A stretch of 64,000 nucleotides of DNA from Glutamicibacter sp. PS (GTDB lineage: Bacteria; Actinomycetota; Actinomycetes; Actinomycetales; Micrococcaceae): the NCBI GenBank assembly GCA_031317595.1, contig JANCMB010000001.1:620001-684000 (forward strand), in the 5' to 3' direction. Made by a program: the position numbers and the translations under genes. Positions 54,416-63,030 of the stretch are shown piece after piece. The notes under the pieces are model-generated. The model was not told the DNA's origin and ran no database searches. It saw only the letters and a program-made list of their open reading frames with translations. Every line of letters starts with the position of its first letter. The stretch's first letter is position 1.

Positions 54416-54572
54416 CCGTCGCGCCGCTTAGTGCGCCGACGGCAGCCGCTTTGGCCCAGCCTTTGACCCAGATATCCTGCACCCGCGGCGCAGCAGCACC
54501 CGTTCATCGACCAGCCCCCTTTCGGGCCCGGGCCTGACCTCGCGCCGCACGTAGATCCGAAAAGAGATTCAC

Positions 54573-55421
54573 ATGCTCCGCGTAGCACTGCCCAATAAGG
54601 GCGCCCTGTCCGAGATCGCCTCCACCATGTTCAAGGAGGCCGGCTACCTCCAGCGCCGCGATAGCCGCGAACTGGTGATGGTCGACGAAGAGAACAACAT
54701 TGAGTTCTTCTACCTGCGACCCCGAGATATCGCCGTTTACGTCGGGCGCGGCATCCTTGACGTGGGCATCACCGGCCGCGACCTCTACCTCGATGCCGAC
54801 GTCGACGATAACGTCGAGGAACTGCTGCCGCTGGGGATCGGCAAGTCGGCCTTCCGCTTTGCCGCCCCGCGCGGAGCCTTCACCGACGCCAGTGAACTGT
54901 CCGGCAAGCGCATCGCCACCAGCTACGACATTCTACTGCGCCACTACCTGCGCGATCAGGGGATCGACGCCGAGGTCGTGCGCCTCGACGGGGCCGTAGA
55001 GTCTTCGGTGCGCCTGGGCGTAGCCGACGCCATCGCAGACGTCGTGGAAACCGGCAACACCATCAAGGCCGCGGGCATGGAAATCTTTGGCGCCCCGCTG
55101 CTGCACAGCGAGGCGGTGCTCATCGGCCGCACCAGCCACAGCCCCACCGGGCTGGAGGTGCTCATCCGGCGCCTGTCCGGGGTGCTGGTGGCACGCCAGT
55201 ACGTGATGCTGGACTACGACGTGCGCCGTGACCTGGTGGAGCAGGCCTGCTCGCTGACCCCGGGGCTGGAATCGCCCACGGTCTCGGACTTGGCCGACTC
55301 CGAATGGTGCGCCGTGCGCTCGATGGTGCGCAAGTCGCAGACCAATAACATCATGGATGAGCTCTACGACCTGGGCGCACGCGCGATCCTGGTCAGCCAG
55401 ATCCACGCCTGCCGTATCTAG
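54573..55421 (+). CDS. hisG: ATP phosphoribosyltransferase
   Basis: Catalyses the first, feedback-controlled step of histidine synthesis. The 282-residue protein is the long form with the C-terminal regulatory domain that binds histidine. MLRVALPNKGALSE at the N-terminus, VGRGILDVGITGRDL (about 62-76) and VVETGNTIKAAG (about 160) are typical. A 157-bp leader lies after hisE; it contains a GCCGTCG/CGACGGC hairpin right at the hisE stop. Confidence 0.96.
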   Translation: MLRVALPNKGALSEIASTMFKEAGYLQRRDSRELVMVDEENNIEFFYLRPRDIAVYVGRGILDVGITGRDLYLDADVDDNVEELLPLGIGKSAFRFAAPRGAFTDASELSGKRIATSYDILLRHYLRDQGIDAEVVRLDGAVESSVRLGVADAIADVVETGNTIKAAGMEIFGAPLLHSEAVLIGRTSHSPTGLEVLIRRLSGVLVARQYVMLDYDVRRDLVEQACSLTPGLESPTVSDLADSEWCAVRSMVRKSQTNNIMDELYDLGARAILVSQIHACRI

Positions 55422-55448
55422 TCCCACGCACTAAGAGAAGGATCTGAG

Positions 55449-56219
55449 ATGACTGTTGCCATCCGCGTAATTCCCTGCCTGGACGTCGACGCCGGCCGCG
55501 TGGTCAAGGGCGTAAACTTCGCCGGACTACGCGATGCCGGGGACCCGGTCGAGCTGGCCCGACGCTACAACGAGGCCGGTGCCGACGAGATCACCTTCCT
55601 CGATGTCACCGCCTCCTCGGCGGAACGTGAGACCACCTACGACGTTGTCTCGCATACCGCCGAAGAGGTGTTCATCCCGCTCACCGTCGGCGGCGGGGTG
55701 CGTACCGCGGCCGATGTGGACCGCCTACTGCGTGCCGGGGCTGATAAGGCCTCGATCAACACCGCCGCGGTGGCCCGCCCCGAGGTGATTAACGAGATCA
55801 CCGAGCGTTTCGGTTCGCAGGTGTTGGTGCTTTCGCTCGACGCGCGGCGCACCGCGGACCCGGCGATCGCCTCCGGGTATGAGGTCACCACCCATGGTGG
55901 GCGTACCGGCACCGGGCGCTGCGCCGTGGCCTGGGCCCAAGAGGCCGCCGAGCGTGGGGTGGGGGAGATCCTGCTGAACTCGATCGATGCCGATGGCACC
56001 AAGGACGGTTTCGACATCGAGATGATCGCGGCGGTTCGTGCGGCCGTGAACGTTCCGTTGATCGCCTCCGGTGGGGCCGGGAAGCCCGCGGATTTCCCGC
56101 CGGCTATCGCCGCCGGGGCCGATGCCGTGCTCGCCGCGTCGATCTTCCACTTCGGACCCAAGGATATGATCGCCCAGGTCAAGCAGGCCATCGCCGAGGC
56201 CGGCTACCCGGTGCGGTAG
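55449..56219 (+). CDS. hisF: Imidazole glycerol phosphate synthase subunit HisF
   Basis: The cyclase subunit takes ammonia from HisH and forms imidazole glycerol phosphate and AICAR. The 256-residue (beta/alpha)8 protein shows [16 protein letters not shown] with the catalytic Asp12, [11 protein letters not shown] and the second catalytic Asp in LSLDARR (about 131). It is 27 nt after hisG. hisH is not in the window, nor are hisA, hisB, hisC and hisD. Confidence 0.96.
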   Translation: MTVAIRVIPCLDVDAGRVVKGVNFAGLRDAGDPVELARRYNEAGADEITFLDVTASSAERETTYDVVSHTAEEVFIPLTVGGGVRTAADVDRLLRAGADKASINTAAVARPEVINEITERFGSQVLVLSLDARRTADPAIASGYEVTTHGGRTGTGRCAVAWAQEAAERGVGEILLNSIDADGTKDGFDIEMIAAVRAAVNVPLIASGGAGKPADFPPAIAAGADAVLAASIFHFGPKDMIAQVKQAIAEAGYPVR

Positions 56220-56251
56220 ACAGCGGTCCGAGCCGAGCAGGCTAGTTGGAC

Positions 56252-56301
56252 CACCGTGGGGCGGGTGTTGCTGCAATTGCAGCAACACCCGCCCCACGGT
56301 G
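56252..56301. terminator. Perfect 50-bp palindrome, bidirectional terminator
   Basis: The 25-bp arms, starting CACCGTGGGGCGGGTG (56252 on), are fully complementary to 56277-56301 with no unpaired central base (core GCAATTGC). It lies between the convergent hisF and TIGR03085 genes. Confidence 0.85.
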
Positions 56302-56340
56302 CGTTAAGAACGGTGTGTTAAGACTAGAACAGGCGGCGGG

Positions 56341-56982
56341 CTAGAGCCCGGGGGTAAATCCCTGTACGGCCCGTAGTCCGGCCTCGCTGCCCTCGAAGGT
56401 CGCCAACGACTTCGAGGTGCGCCCGTAGGCATGCAACATCAGCTCGGAGACGGTGCCGGTGATCACCACGGCATTATCGCCCTTGCGTGCGGCGAAGCGA
56501 CGACCGTCGGGCAAGGCCAGCATCACCCCGAACTTTGCCTTGCGGTAGAGCAGGGAACCCTGCCGGGTCAGCGACCGCCACAGGATCCGCTCATAGTCGG
56601 CGTCGAGCACCCGTGGGGTCCACTGCGCGCGGGCCCGGCGCACATCCTCGGTATGCACGAAGAACTCGCTAATGTTCGCGGCGTCGGCCACCGCGGGCAG
56701 GCTAAAGGGGCTGAGTTTGGCCGGGCCGAGCCGAAAACGGCGCACTAGCGCGGTATAGGACTCGGGGCGCCGGGCACTTTCGGCGAGCTGGTCGATCTTC
56801 TTCTCCAGCCGACCCGACAGCGGGCCGATCACGGTGCCCGCCGATAGCCACGAGTTTTCCCGCAGCACCAAATGGGCGGCTAAGTGACGACTGCGCCAGC
56901 CCTCGCAAAGGGTCGGGGCGTCCGGGCCGGCAGCCAGCAGGGCCTCGGCCAGCGCGATGCGCGAAGCGTGTACCAGATCCAC
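56341..56982 (-). CDS. TIGR03085 family metal-binding protein
   Basis: A 213-residue protein of the TIGR03085 family within the DinB/maleylpyruvate-isomerase-like metalloprotein group. The N-terminal helical domain has WRSRHLAAHLVLREN with a probable metal-binding His and a second His in FFVHTEDVRRA (about 122). Its function is unknown; the superfamily includes mycothiol-dependent enzymes, which fits an actinobacterium. The GTG at 56982 gives the family N-terminus VDLVHASRIA. It is between hisF and hisI on the opposite strand. Confidence 0.85.
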   Translation of the reverse strand: MDLVHASRIALAEALLAAGPDAPTLCEGWRSRHLAAHLVLRENSWLSAGTVIGPLSGRLEKKIDQLAESARRPESYTALVRRFRLGPAKLSPFSLPAVADAANISEFFVHTEDVRRARAQWTPRVLDADYERILWRSLTRQGSLLYRKAKFGVMLALPDGRRFAARKGDNAVVITGTVSELMLHAYGRTSKSLATFEGSEAGLRAVQGFTPGL

Positions 56983-57076
56983 AGTACGAACGTAGCACGA
57001 TGCCGCAGGCGTTCCCACCTTCGGCGCGCGTCACAGAGCCGGGCGTTCGGCGCACACAACGCGTATCCTAGGGATG

Positions 57077-57481
57077 ATGTCTACTTCTACACCCGATACC
57101 CCCTCGGCGGCCCCCGATTCCGGGCTTGACCCGGCGATCGCCGCACGGCTGAAACGCGATGCCAACGGCCTGGTGGCCGCCGTCATCCAGCAGTACGACA
57201 CCGGCGCGGTGCTCATGCTGGGATGGATGGACGACGAGGCCCTTCACCGCACCCTCACCACCGGTCGGGTGACCTTCTTCTCGCGCTCCCGCCAAGAATA
57301 TTGGCGCAAGGGCGACACCTCCGGGCATAGCCAGTGGGTGAAGTCTGTGGCCTTGGACTGCGACGGCGATGCCCTGCTGGTGCGCGTGGACCAGGTCGGT
57401 GCGGCCTGCCACACCGGGGCGCCGACCTGCTTCACCGACCGCGAGCTACCGGCGGTCAGCGGGCAACGGCCGCTGGACTGA
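57077..57481 (+). CDS. hisI: Phosphoribosyl-AMP cyclohydrolase
   Basis: Opens the adenine ring of PR-AMP in histidine synthesis. The 134-residue protein has [15 protein letters not shown], the metal-binding DCDGD (94-98) and [10 protein letters not shown] with Cys111 and Cys118 (zinc). ATG at 57077 is chosen because it is 7 nt after TATCCT (57064-57069), which fits a leaderless transcript; the ATG at 57074 is the alternative. It lies 92 nt upstream of trpE, the usual actinobacterial order. Confidence 0.95.
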   Translation: MSTSTPDTPSAAPDSGLDPAIAARLKRDANGLVAAVIQQYDTGAVLMLGWMDDEALHRTLTTGRVTFFSRSRQEYWRKGDTSGHSQWVKSVALDCDGDALLVRVDQVGAACHTGAPTCFTDRELPAVSGQRPLD

Positions 57482-57573
57482 CCGGCGAAGCAGCACAGTA
57501 AAGGGTTTGCGCCGCCGCGAGACGGCGCCGAAACGGCAGATGAACAGCCACCTCGGTGGCGAAAGTGAATGTG

Positions 57574-59139
57574 ATGAAAGAACTGGGCACGATTTTCCCC
57601 TCCCGCGAGGCCTTCCTCGAGATGGCCGCGAGCCGCCGGGTGATTCCGGTGACGATCAATGTGCTGGCCGATGCGATGACCCCCATCGGCCTCTACCAGG
57701 TGCTCGCCGCCGGGCGCCCGGGCACCTTCCTGCTCGAATCCGCGGCCGCCGGCGGCGTGTGGAGCCGGCATTCCTTCATCGGGGTCAACTCCCCGGCCAC
57801 GCTCTCGGCCAGGGCCGACGGCACCGCCTACTGGCAGGGCAACGCCCCGGTCGGGGTGCCCACCGAAGGGGTCGGGGTGCACATTCTGCGCGACACCGTG
57901 CGGGCGCTACACACCGACCCGCTGCCGGGGATGCCGCCGCTGACCGGAGGCATGGTCGGCTTTCTCGGCTGGGACTGCGTGCGCCATTGGGAGCATTTGC
58001 CGCACCCGCCGGCCGATGACCTGCAGCTGCCGGAGCTGAGCATGAACCTGGTCGGGGACCTGGCGGTGCATGACGCCGCCGAGGGGATCATCACCCTGGT
58101 GGCCAACGCCATCAACTTCGACAACTCGGAACAGCGCGCCGAGGAAGCCTACGATGCGGCCGTTGACCGCCTGCAACAGATGCTGCGCTCCCTGCAGGCA
58201 CCGCTGCAGGCCGGGGCCAGCGTACTGCACGGCACCGACGTCGACGCCGAACAGCTCATGGCGCAGGTCACCCACTCCTGGGACGAAAACGAGTACCTGC
58301 AGGCCCTGACGCAGGCCAAGGAGGCGATCGTCGACGGCGAGGTCTTCCAGATCGTGGTCTCGCGCCGCTTTGAACTGGAAACCAAGGCCGACGCACTGGA
58401 TGTGTACCGGGTGCTGCGGGCCACGAACCCCAGCCCCTACATGTACCTGTACAACTTCGTCGATGAACACGGCACCGAGTTCCAGGTGGTCGGTTCCTCG
58501 CCCGAGGCGCTGGTCACCGTCAACGAGGGGCACGTGGTCACGCACCCGATCGCCGGTTCACGGCCCCGCGGCAGCAACTATGAGGCCGATCAGCTGCACG
58601 AAAAGTCGCTGCTGGCCGACGAGAAGGAACGCGCCGAACACCTGATGCTGGTGGATCTTTCGCGCAACGACCTGTCCAAGGTGTGCCGGGCCGGTTCGGT
58701 GGAGGTCACCCAGTTCATGGAGGTCGAACGCTTCAGCCACATCATGCACCTGGTCTCCAACGTGGTCGGCCGGCTGCGTGATGATGCCGACGCCTACGAC
58801 GTGCTGGCCGCAACCTTCCCGGCCGGAACCCTCTCCGGGGCGCCAAAACCCCGGGCCCTGCAACTACTCGACCAATACGAGCCGCACCGCCGTGGTGTCT
58901 ACGGCGGGGTGGTCGGCTACCTGGACTTCGCCGGGGACATGGACCTGGCCATCGCCATCCGCTCGGCCCTCCTGAAGGACGGGCGGGCCTACGTGCAGGC
59001 CGGGGGAGGCATCGTGAACGATTCGAAATTCGCCGACGAGGCGTTGGAAACGGTCAATAAGGCCGCCGCGCCCCTGCGCGCGGTCTACGCCGCCGCCACG
59101 CTGCGCCAGGCCGCCAACCACGAGCAGGCCCAGGCATGA
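57574..59139 (+). CDS. trpE: Anthranilate synthase component I
   Basis: Makes anthranilate from chorismate with the TrpG glutaminase, the first step of tryptophan synthesis. The 521-residue protein shows PIAGSRPRG, LVDLSRNDL, FPAGTLSGAPKPRAL and RRGVYGGVVGYLDF, typical of TrpE. No attenuator leader peptide with tandem Trp codons is seen upstream. The GTG at 57556 is an alternative start. It overlaps the next gene by ATGA. trpG is not in this window. Confidence 0.95.
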   Translation: MKELGTIFPSREAFLEMAASRRVIPVTINVLADAMTPIGLYQVLAAGRPGTFLLESAAAGGVWSRHSFIGVNSPATLSARADGTAYWQGNAPVGVPTEGVGVHILRDTVRALHTDPLPGMPPLTGGMVGFLGWDCVRHWEHLPHPPADDLQLPELSMNLVGDLAVHDAAEGIITLVANAINFDNSEQRAEEAYDAAVDRLQQMLRSLQAPLQAGASVLHGTDVDAEQLMAQVTHSWDENEYLQALTQAKEAIVDGEVFQIVVSRRFELETKADALDVYRVLRATNPSPYMYLYNFVDEHGTEFQVVGSSPEALVTVNEGHVVTHPIAGSRPRGSNYEADQLHEKSLLADEKERAEHLMLVDLSRNDLSKVCRAGSVEVTQFMEVERFSHIMHLVSNVVGRLRDDADAYDVLAATFPAGTLSGAPKPRALQLLDQYEPHRRGVYGGVVGYLDFAGDMDLAIAIRSALLKDGRAYVQAGGGIVNDSKFADEALETVNKAAAPLRAVYAAATLRQAANHEQAQA

Positions 59140-59735
59140 GTCGGCTGGTCACGCGGCGTAACGCGACCCTGCTCGGCCTGCTCGGGGCGCTGCTGGGCAT
59201 GTTCACCGCCACCCGCACCTGGGTGAGCGTGTCGGTGCAATCCTCCACGGTGCAGGTGCCGCAAATTGCGGTGACCGGATCCGAAGCCGCCCCCAGCGTC
59301 ACCGCGCTGTGTGTGGTGGTGCTCGCCGGGTCGCTGGCCCTGCTGATCGCCGGGAAACTCGTGCGCTGGGTGATTCTCGCGATCAGTGCGCTCGCGGGCC
59401 TCGGGGTCATTATTGCCGGAGCCGGGGCGCTGGCCGACCCGGTGGGCGCCGCCTCCGGGCGCGTGGGTGAAGCCACCGGGCTCAGTGCCGTCACCGCCGA
59501 CTACCAGCTCTCGGCCATCCCGGCGCTGGCCATCGTGGCCGGGGCGCTGATTCTGCTCTACTGCGTGCTGGCTCTGCTGGCCGGTTCACGCAGCACCGCC
59601 AGCCAACGCTTCAGCCGCCAGCCCAGCACAACCACCGGCCCGGCCACGCCGGGCTCCGCGGCCCCGGCCGACGGGCAGAGCCGTCGCATCGATGACTGGG
59701 AGCGGCTCTCGCGCGGTGAAGACCCCACCGACTAG
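59136..59735 (+). CDS. Trp biosynthesis-associated membrane protein (TIGR02234)
   Basis: A 199-residue protein with four hydrophobic segments (about 10-28, 50-75, 78-100, 125-150) and a polar C-terminal tail. It is the actinobacterial Trp-operon membrane protein found between trpE and trpC. Function unknown. Overlaps trpE by 4 nt, so it is translationally coupled to it. Confidence 0.9.
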   Translation: MSRLVTRRNATLLGLLGALLGMFTATRTWVSVSVQSSTVQVPQIAVTGSEAAPSVTALCVVVLAGSLALLIAGKLVRWVILAISALAGLGVIIAGAGALADPVGAASGRVGEATGLSAVTADYQLSAIPALAIVAGALILLYCVLALLAGSRSTASQRFSRQPSTTTGPATPGSAAPADGQSRRIDDWERLSRGEDPTD

Positions 59736-59879
59736 GTCACGTGCGTCGAAAAATATGTGAACCACGTCCGCAGGTGGCAGAATAGGTTACGACGTTTAGC
59801 GGCGATGGCCCGCCCCGGTCCCAGCGGCCGTGGGAGGGCAAGCGCCGGAATCAACAGCAGCAAAGGGAGACGTTCTTAA

Positions 59880-60128
59880 ATGTCGCAGGACACCCAAATC
59901 GATCCGGTACTAACCGAAGAGCTCGGCCACGGCAATTCCATTGCCGCCTGGGTCTGCATCGGCGTGATGATGATCGGCTTCATCGTCGGCGGCATTGCCT
60001 TCGCCTACACCGCCTGGACCATCGTGTACGTCTCGGCGGGCATCGTGGTCCTCGGCCTGATCCTGGGTTGGATCATGAAGGCGGCCGGGTTCGGTGTGGG
60101 TGGTCCGCGCAGCGGAGCTAAGCACTAA
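59880..60128 (+). CDS. HGxxPAAW family protein (DUF6704), two membrane segments
   Basis: An 82-residue protein with two hydrophobic helices (about 22-44 and 46-68) and the family signature near residue 17 as HGNSIAAW; the Pro of HGxxPAAW is replaced by Ile. It is regularly found just before trpC in actinobacteria. Its function is unknown. A ribosome site AAAGGGAG is 9 nt upstream of the ATG. It stands 144 nt after the membrane protein, with a -10-like TAGGTT at about 59782. Confidence 0.88.
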   Translation: MSQDTQIDPVLTEELGHGNSIAAWVCIGVMMIGFIVGGIAFAYTAWTIVYVSAGIVVLGLILGWIMKAAGFGVGGPRSGAKH

Positions 60129-60129
60129 A

Positions 60130-60945
60130 TTGACCGTTCTTGACGAGATCATCGCGGGCGTCCGGGAAGACCTGGACGCCCGTCGCTTAAATACGCCACT
60201 GGACAGTGTGAAGGCCGCCGCCGCCGCCGCGGCTCCCGCCCACGACGCCCTGCAGGCGCTCGATGCGCACCCGCCACGGGACACCACCTTGCGCGTCATC
60301 GCCGAGGTCAAGCGTCGTTCGCCCTCCAAGGGTGCGCTGGCCGATATCCCCGAACCGCACCAGCTGGCCGCCGAATACGCGGCCGGGGGAGCGAGCGTGA
60401 TTTCGGTGCTCACCGAGCAGCGCCGCTTCGGCGGGTCGCTGGCGGATCTCGACGCGGTGCGCGCCGCCGTGCAGGTTCCGGTGCTGCGCAAGGACTTCAC
60501 CGTCGACGAGTACCAGATCTACGAGGCCCGCGCCCACGGGGCCGACCTCGTGCTGCTGATCGTCGCCGCCTTGGACGACGCGACCCTGCGCCGCTTCCTG
60601 GAGCTCACCCACGAGCTGGGGATGAACGCCATCGTCGAAACCCACACCCCCGAGGAGATTTCCCGGGCCGTTGCGGTGGGCGCCAAACTCATTGGCGTGA
60701 ACGTGCGCAATCTGAAAACTCTCGAGGTGGATCCGGCCAACTTCGCGGCGCTGGCGCCGTTGATCCCCCGCGACGCGGTCATCATTGCCGAGTCCGGGGT
60801 GGAGAGCACCGAGCAGGTACGGAACTACGCCGCCGCCGGGGCCGACGCGATTCTGGTCGGCGAGGCGCTGGTGAAGCACGCCGATCCGCGCAGCTCCGTC
60901 GCCGATTTTATCGCCGCCGGCAGCGCCGCGAAGCCCGCGCGCTAA
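60130..60945 (+). CDS. trpC: Indole-3-glycerol phosphate synthase
   Basis: Converts CdRP to indole-3-glycerol phosphate. The 271-residue (beta/alpha)8 protein has VIAEVKRRSPSKG (Glu59, Lys61), LRKDFT with the second Lys, GVNVRNL and IAESGV. The TTG start at 60130 gives the family start (M)TVLDEIIAGVREDL; it lies 1 nt after the preceding stop, with no in-frame ATG near. No separate trpF is present: in actinobacteria PriA (HisA) usually does that step. Confidence 0.93.
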   Translation: MTVLDEIIAGVREDLDARRLNTPLDSVKAAAAAAAPAHDALQALDAHPPRDTTLRVIAEVKRRSPSKGALADIPEPHQLAAEYAAGGASVISVLTEQRRFGGSLADLDAVRAAVQVPVLRKDFTVDEYQIYEARAHGADLVLLIVAALDDATLRRFLELTHELGMNAIVETHTPEEISRAVAVGAKLIGVNVRNLKTLEVDPANFAALAPLIPRDAVIIAESGVESTEQVRNYAAAGADAILVGEALVKHADPRSSVADFIAAGSAAKPAR

Positions 60946-60993
60946 CCCGACGAGAACCGAGAACAAGAACCTAGAAGAAAGTAGAGGGATGCG

Positions 60994-62247
60994 ATGAGCT
61001 CCGACGAGAACTCGCTGAAACACGCCTCCGGTCCATACTTCGGCCAATTTGGTGGCCGCTGGATGCCCGAGTCGCTTATGGCGGCCATGGACGAGCTCAA
61101 CGACACCTTCGAGAAGGCCAAGGCCGACCCCGATTTCATCGCCGAAATTCGCGAGTTGAACGCGAACTACTCGGGCCGTCCCTCGCTGCTGACCGAAGCC
61201 AAGCGCTTCTCCGAGCTGGCCTGCGGCGGTGTGCGTGTGTTCCTCAAGCGCGAGGATCTGAACCACACCGGTAGCCACAAGATCAACAACGTGCTCGGTC
61301 AGGCACTTCTGGCGAAGCGAATGGGCAAAACCCGCATCATCGCCGAAACCGGCGCCGGCCAGCACGGCGTGGCCTCGGCCACCGCGGCGGCGTTGATGGG
61401 CCTGGAGTGCGTGGTCTACATGGGCGCCGAGGATACCCGCCGGCAGGCCCTGAACGTGGCGCGCATGCAGCTGCTGGGCGCCACCGTAATCCCGGTGACC
61501 GTGGGTAGCCAGACGCTGAAGGACGCGATCAACGAGGCGCTGCGCGACTGGGTGGCCAACGTGGAAAACACTCACTACCTGCTGGGTACCGCCGCCGGCG
61601 GCCACCCCTTCCCAGCCATGGTGCGCTACTTCCACGAGGTGATCGGCGAGGAGGCTCGCGAGCAGATCCTGGCGCAGACCGGTCGACTGCCGGATGCGGT
61701 CACCGCCTGCATCGGTGGCGGCTCGAACGCCATCGGCATCTTCCACGGGTTCCTCGATGACCCCGAGGTCGAACTCTACGGTTTCGAGGCCGGCGGCGAC
61801 GGGGTGGACACCGACCGTCACGCGGCCACCATCACCTTGGGACGCCCCGGGGTGCTGCACGGGGCGAAGAGCTACCTGATGCAAGACGAAGACGGGCAGA
61901 CCATCGAATCGCACTCGATCTCCGCCGGATTGGACTACCCGGGCGTGGGCCCGGAGCACGCCCACCTCGCCGAGATCGGCCGGGTGAACTACGAACCGAT
62001 CACCGACACCGAGGCCATGGACGCCTTCAAGCTGCTCTGCCGCACCGAGGGAATCCTGCCGGCCATCGAGTCCTCCCATGCACTGGCCGGCACCATCAAG
62101 GTGGCTCAGCGCAAGCTGGCCGCCGGGGCCGACCCGGCACAGACCATCATCATCGCCAACCTCTCGGGACGTGGCGACAAGGACGTGGGCACCGCGGCGG
62201 CCTGGTTCAACCTGATCGACGAGCAGACCGCAGCCAAGGAGCAGTAA
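60994..62247 (+). CDS. trpB: Tryptophan synthase beta chain
   Basis: Joins indole and serine in a PLP reaction. The 417-residue protein has the PLP Lys96 in [17 protein letters not shown], and the phosphate-binding [18 protein letters not shown] provides a ribosome site. The TAA shares one base with the trpA ATG, so the two are coupled. Confidence 0.97.
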   Translation: MSSDENSLKHASGPYFGQFGGRWMPESLMAAMDELNDTFEKAKADPDFIAEIRELNANYSGRPSLLTEAKRFSELACGGVRVFLKREDLNHTGSHKINNVLGQALLAKRMGKTRIIAETGAGQHGVASATAAALMGLECVVYMGAEDTRRQALNVARMQLLGATVIPVTVGSQTLKDAINEALRDWVANVENTHYLLGTAAGGHPFPAMVRYFHEVIGEEAREQILAQTGRLPDAVTACIGGGSNAIGIFHGFLDDPEVELYGFEAGGDGVDTDRHAATITLGRPGVLHGAKSYLMQDEDGQTIESHSISAGLDYPGVGPEHAHLAEIGRVNYEPITDTEAMDAFKLLCRTEGILPAIESSHALAGTIKVAQRKLAAGADPAQTIIIANLSGRGDKDVGTAAAWFNLIDEQTAAKEQ

Positions 62248-63029
62248 TGACCCGAGTGAGTAGTGCAGAGAAGATTGCGGCCGCCCGTGCCGCCGGCCGC
62301 CCGGCGCTGATCGGCTACCTGCCGGCCGGTTTCCCCGACGTCCCCACCAGCATCGAGGCCGCCGTCGCACTGGCCGAGAACGGCGTGGACATTATCGAAA
62401 TCGGCATCCCGTACTCGGATCCGGTGATGGACGGTGAGGTCATCCAGCAGGCCACCACCGCCGCACTGGCCGGTGGCTTCAAGGTCAACCAGGTGTTCGA
62501 GATCGTGCGCGGCATCACCGAGCGCACCGACGCCGCGGTGATGGTGATGACCTACTGGAACCCGGTGCTGCGCATGGGCGTGGACGAGTTCTCGCGCCGT
62601 TTCGCCGAGGCCGGCGGCGCCGGTCTGATCACCCCGGATTTGGTGCCCGACGAAGCCGACGAATGGCTCGCCGCCAGCGAAAAGTACGATCTTGAACGCG
62701 TCTTTTTGATCGCGCCGAGTTCTTCACCCGAACGCGTGGCCCGCACCGTGGAAGCCTCCTCGGGCTTTATCTACTGTGTCTCGCTGATGGGTGTGACCGG
62801 GGCGCGCAGCGAGGTTTCGGCCGCCGCGCAGTCCGTGGTCGACGCCGCGCACGCCGCCGGCGCGCAGAACGCCTGCGTCGGACTCGGGGTGTCGCGCCGC
62901 GAACACGTCGAACAGATCGGCTCCTACGCCGATGGGGTGATCGTCGGCACCGCCCTGGTGGCGGCGCTACGCGACGGCGGGGTACCGGCCGTCGGCGCCC
63001 TGGCCGCCGAACTCAGTGGACGCGCCTAG
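62247..63029 (+). CDS. trpA: Tryptophan synthase alpha chain
   Basis: Cleaves indole-3-glycerol phosphate to indole, which is channelled to TrpB. The 260-residue (beta/alpha)8 protein has the catalytic Glu51 and Asp62 (IIEIGIPYSDPVMDG) and MTYWNPVLRMGVDEF, LIAPSSSP. It lies directly upstream of lgt, with 1 nt between them. Confidence 0.96.
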   Translation: MTRVSSAEKIAAARAAGRPALIGYLPAGFPDVPTSIEAAVALAENGVDIIEIGIPYSDPVMDGEVIQQATTAALAGGFKVNQVFEIVRGITERTDAAVMVMTYWNPVLRMGVDEFSRRFAEAGGAGLITPDLVPDEADEWLAASEKYDLERVFLIAPSSSPERVARTVEASSGFIYCVSLMGVTGARSEVSAAAQSVVDAAHAAGAQNACVGLGVSRREHVEQIGSYADGVIVGTALVAALRDGGVPAVGALAAELSGRA

Positions 63030-63030
63030 T

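Noticed and set aside
57482-57573. trp attenuator upstream of trpE
   Set aside because: The short frame starting at about 57540 (MNSHLGGESECD) has no Trp codons and no terminator/antiterminator pair is evident.
60187-62370. A 727-codon open frame antisense to trpC and trpB
   Set aside because: It mirrors the third-position GC bias of two clear genes and has no domain or start signal.
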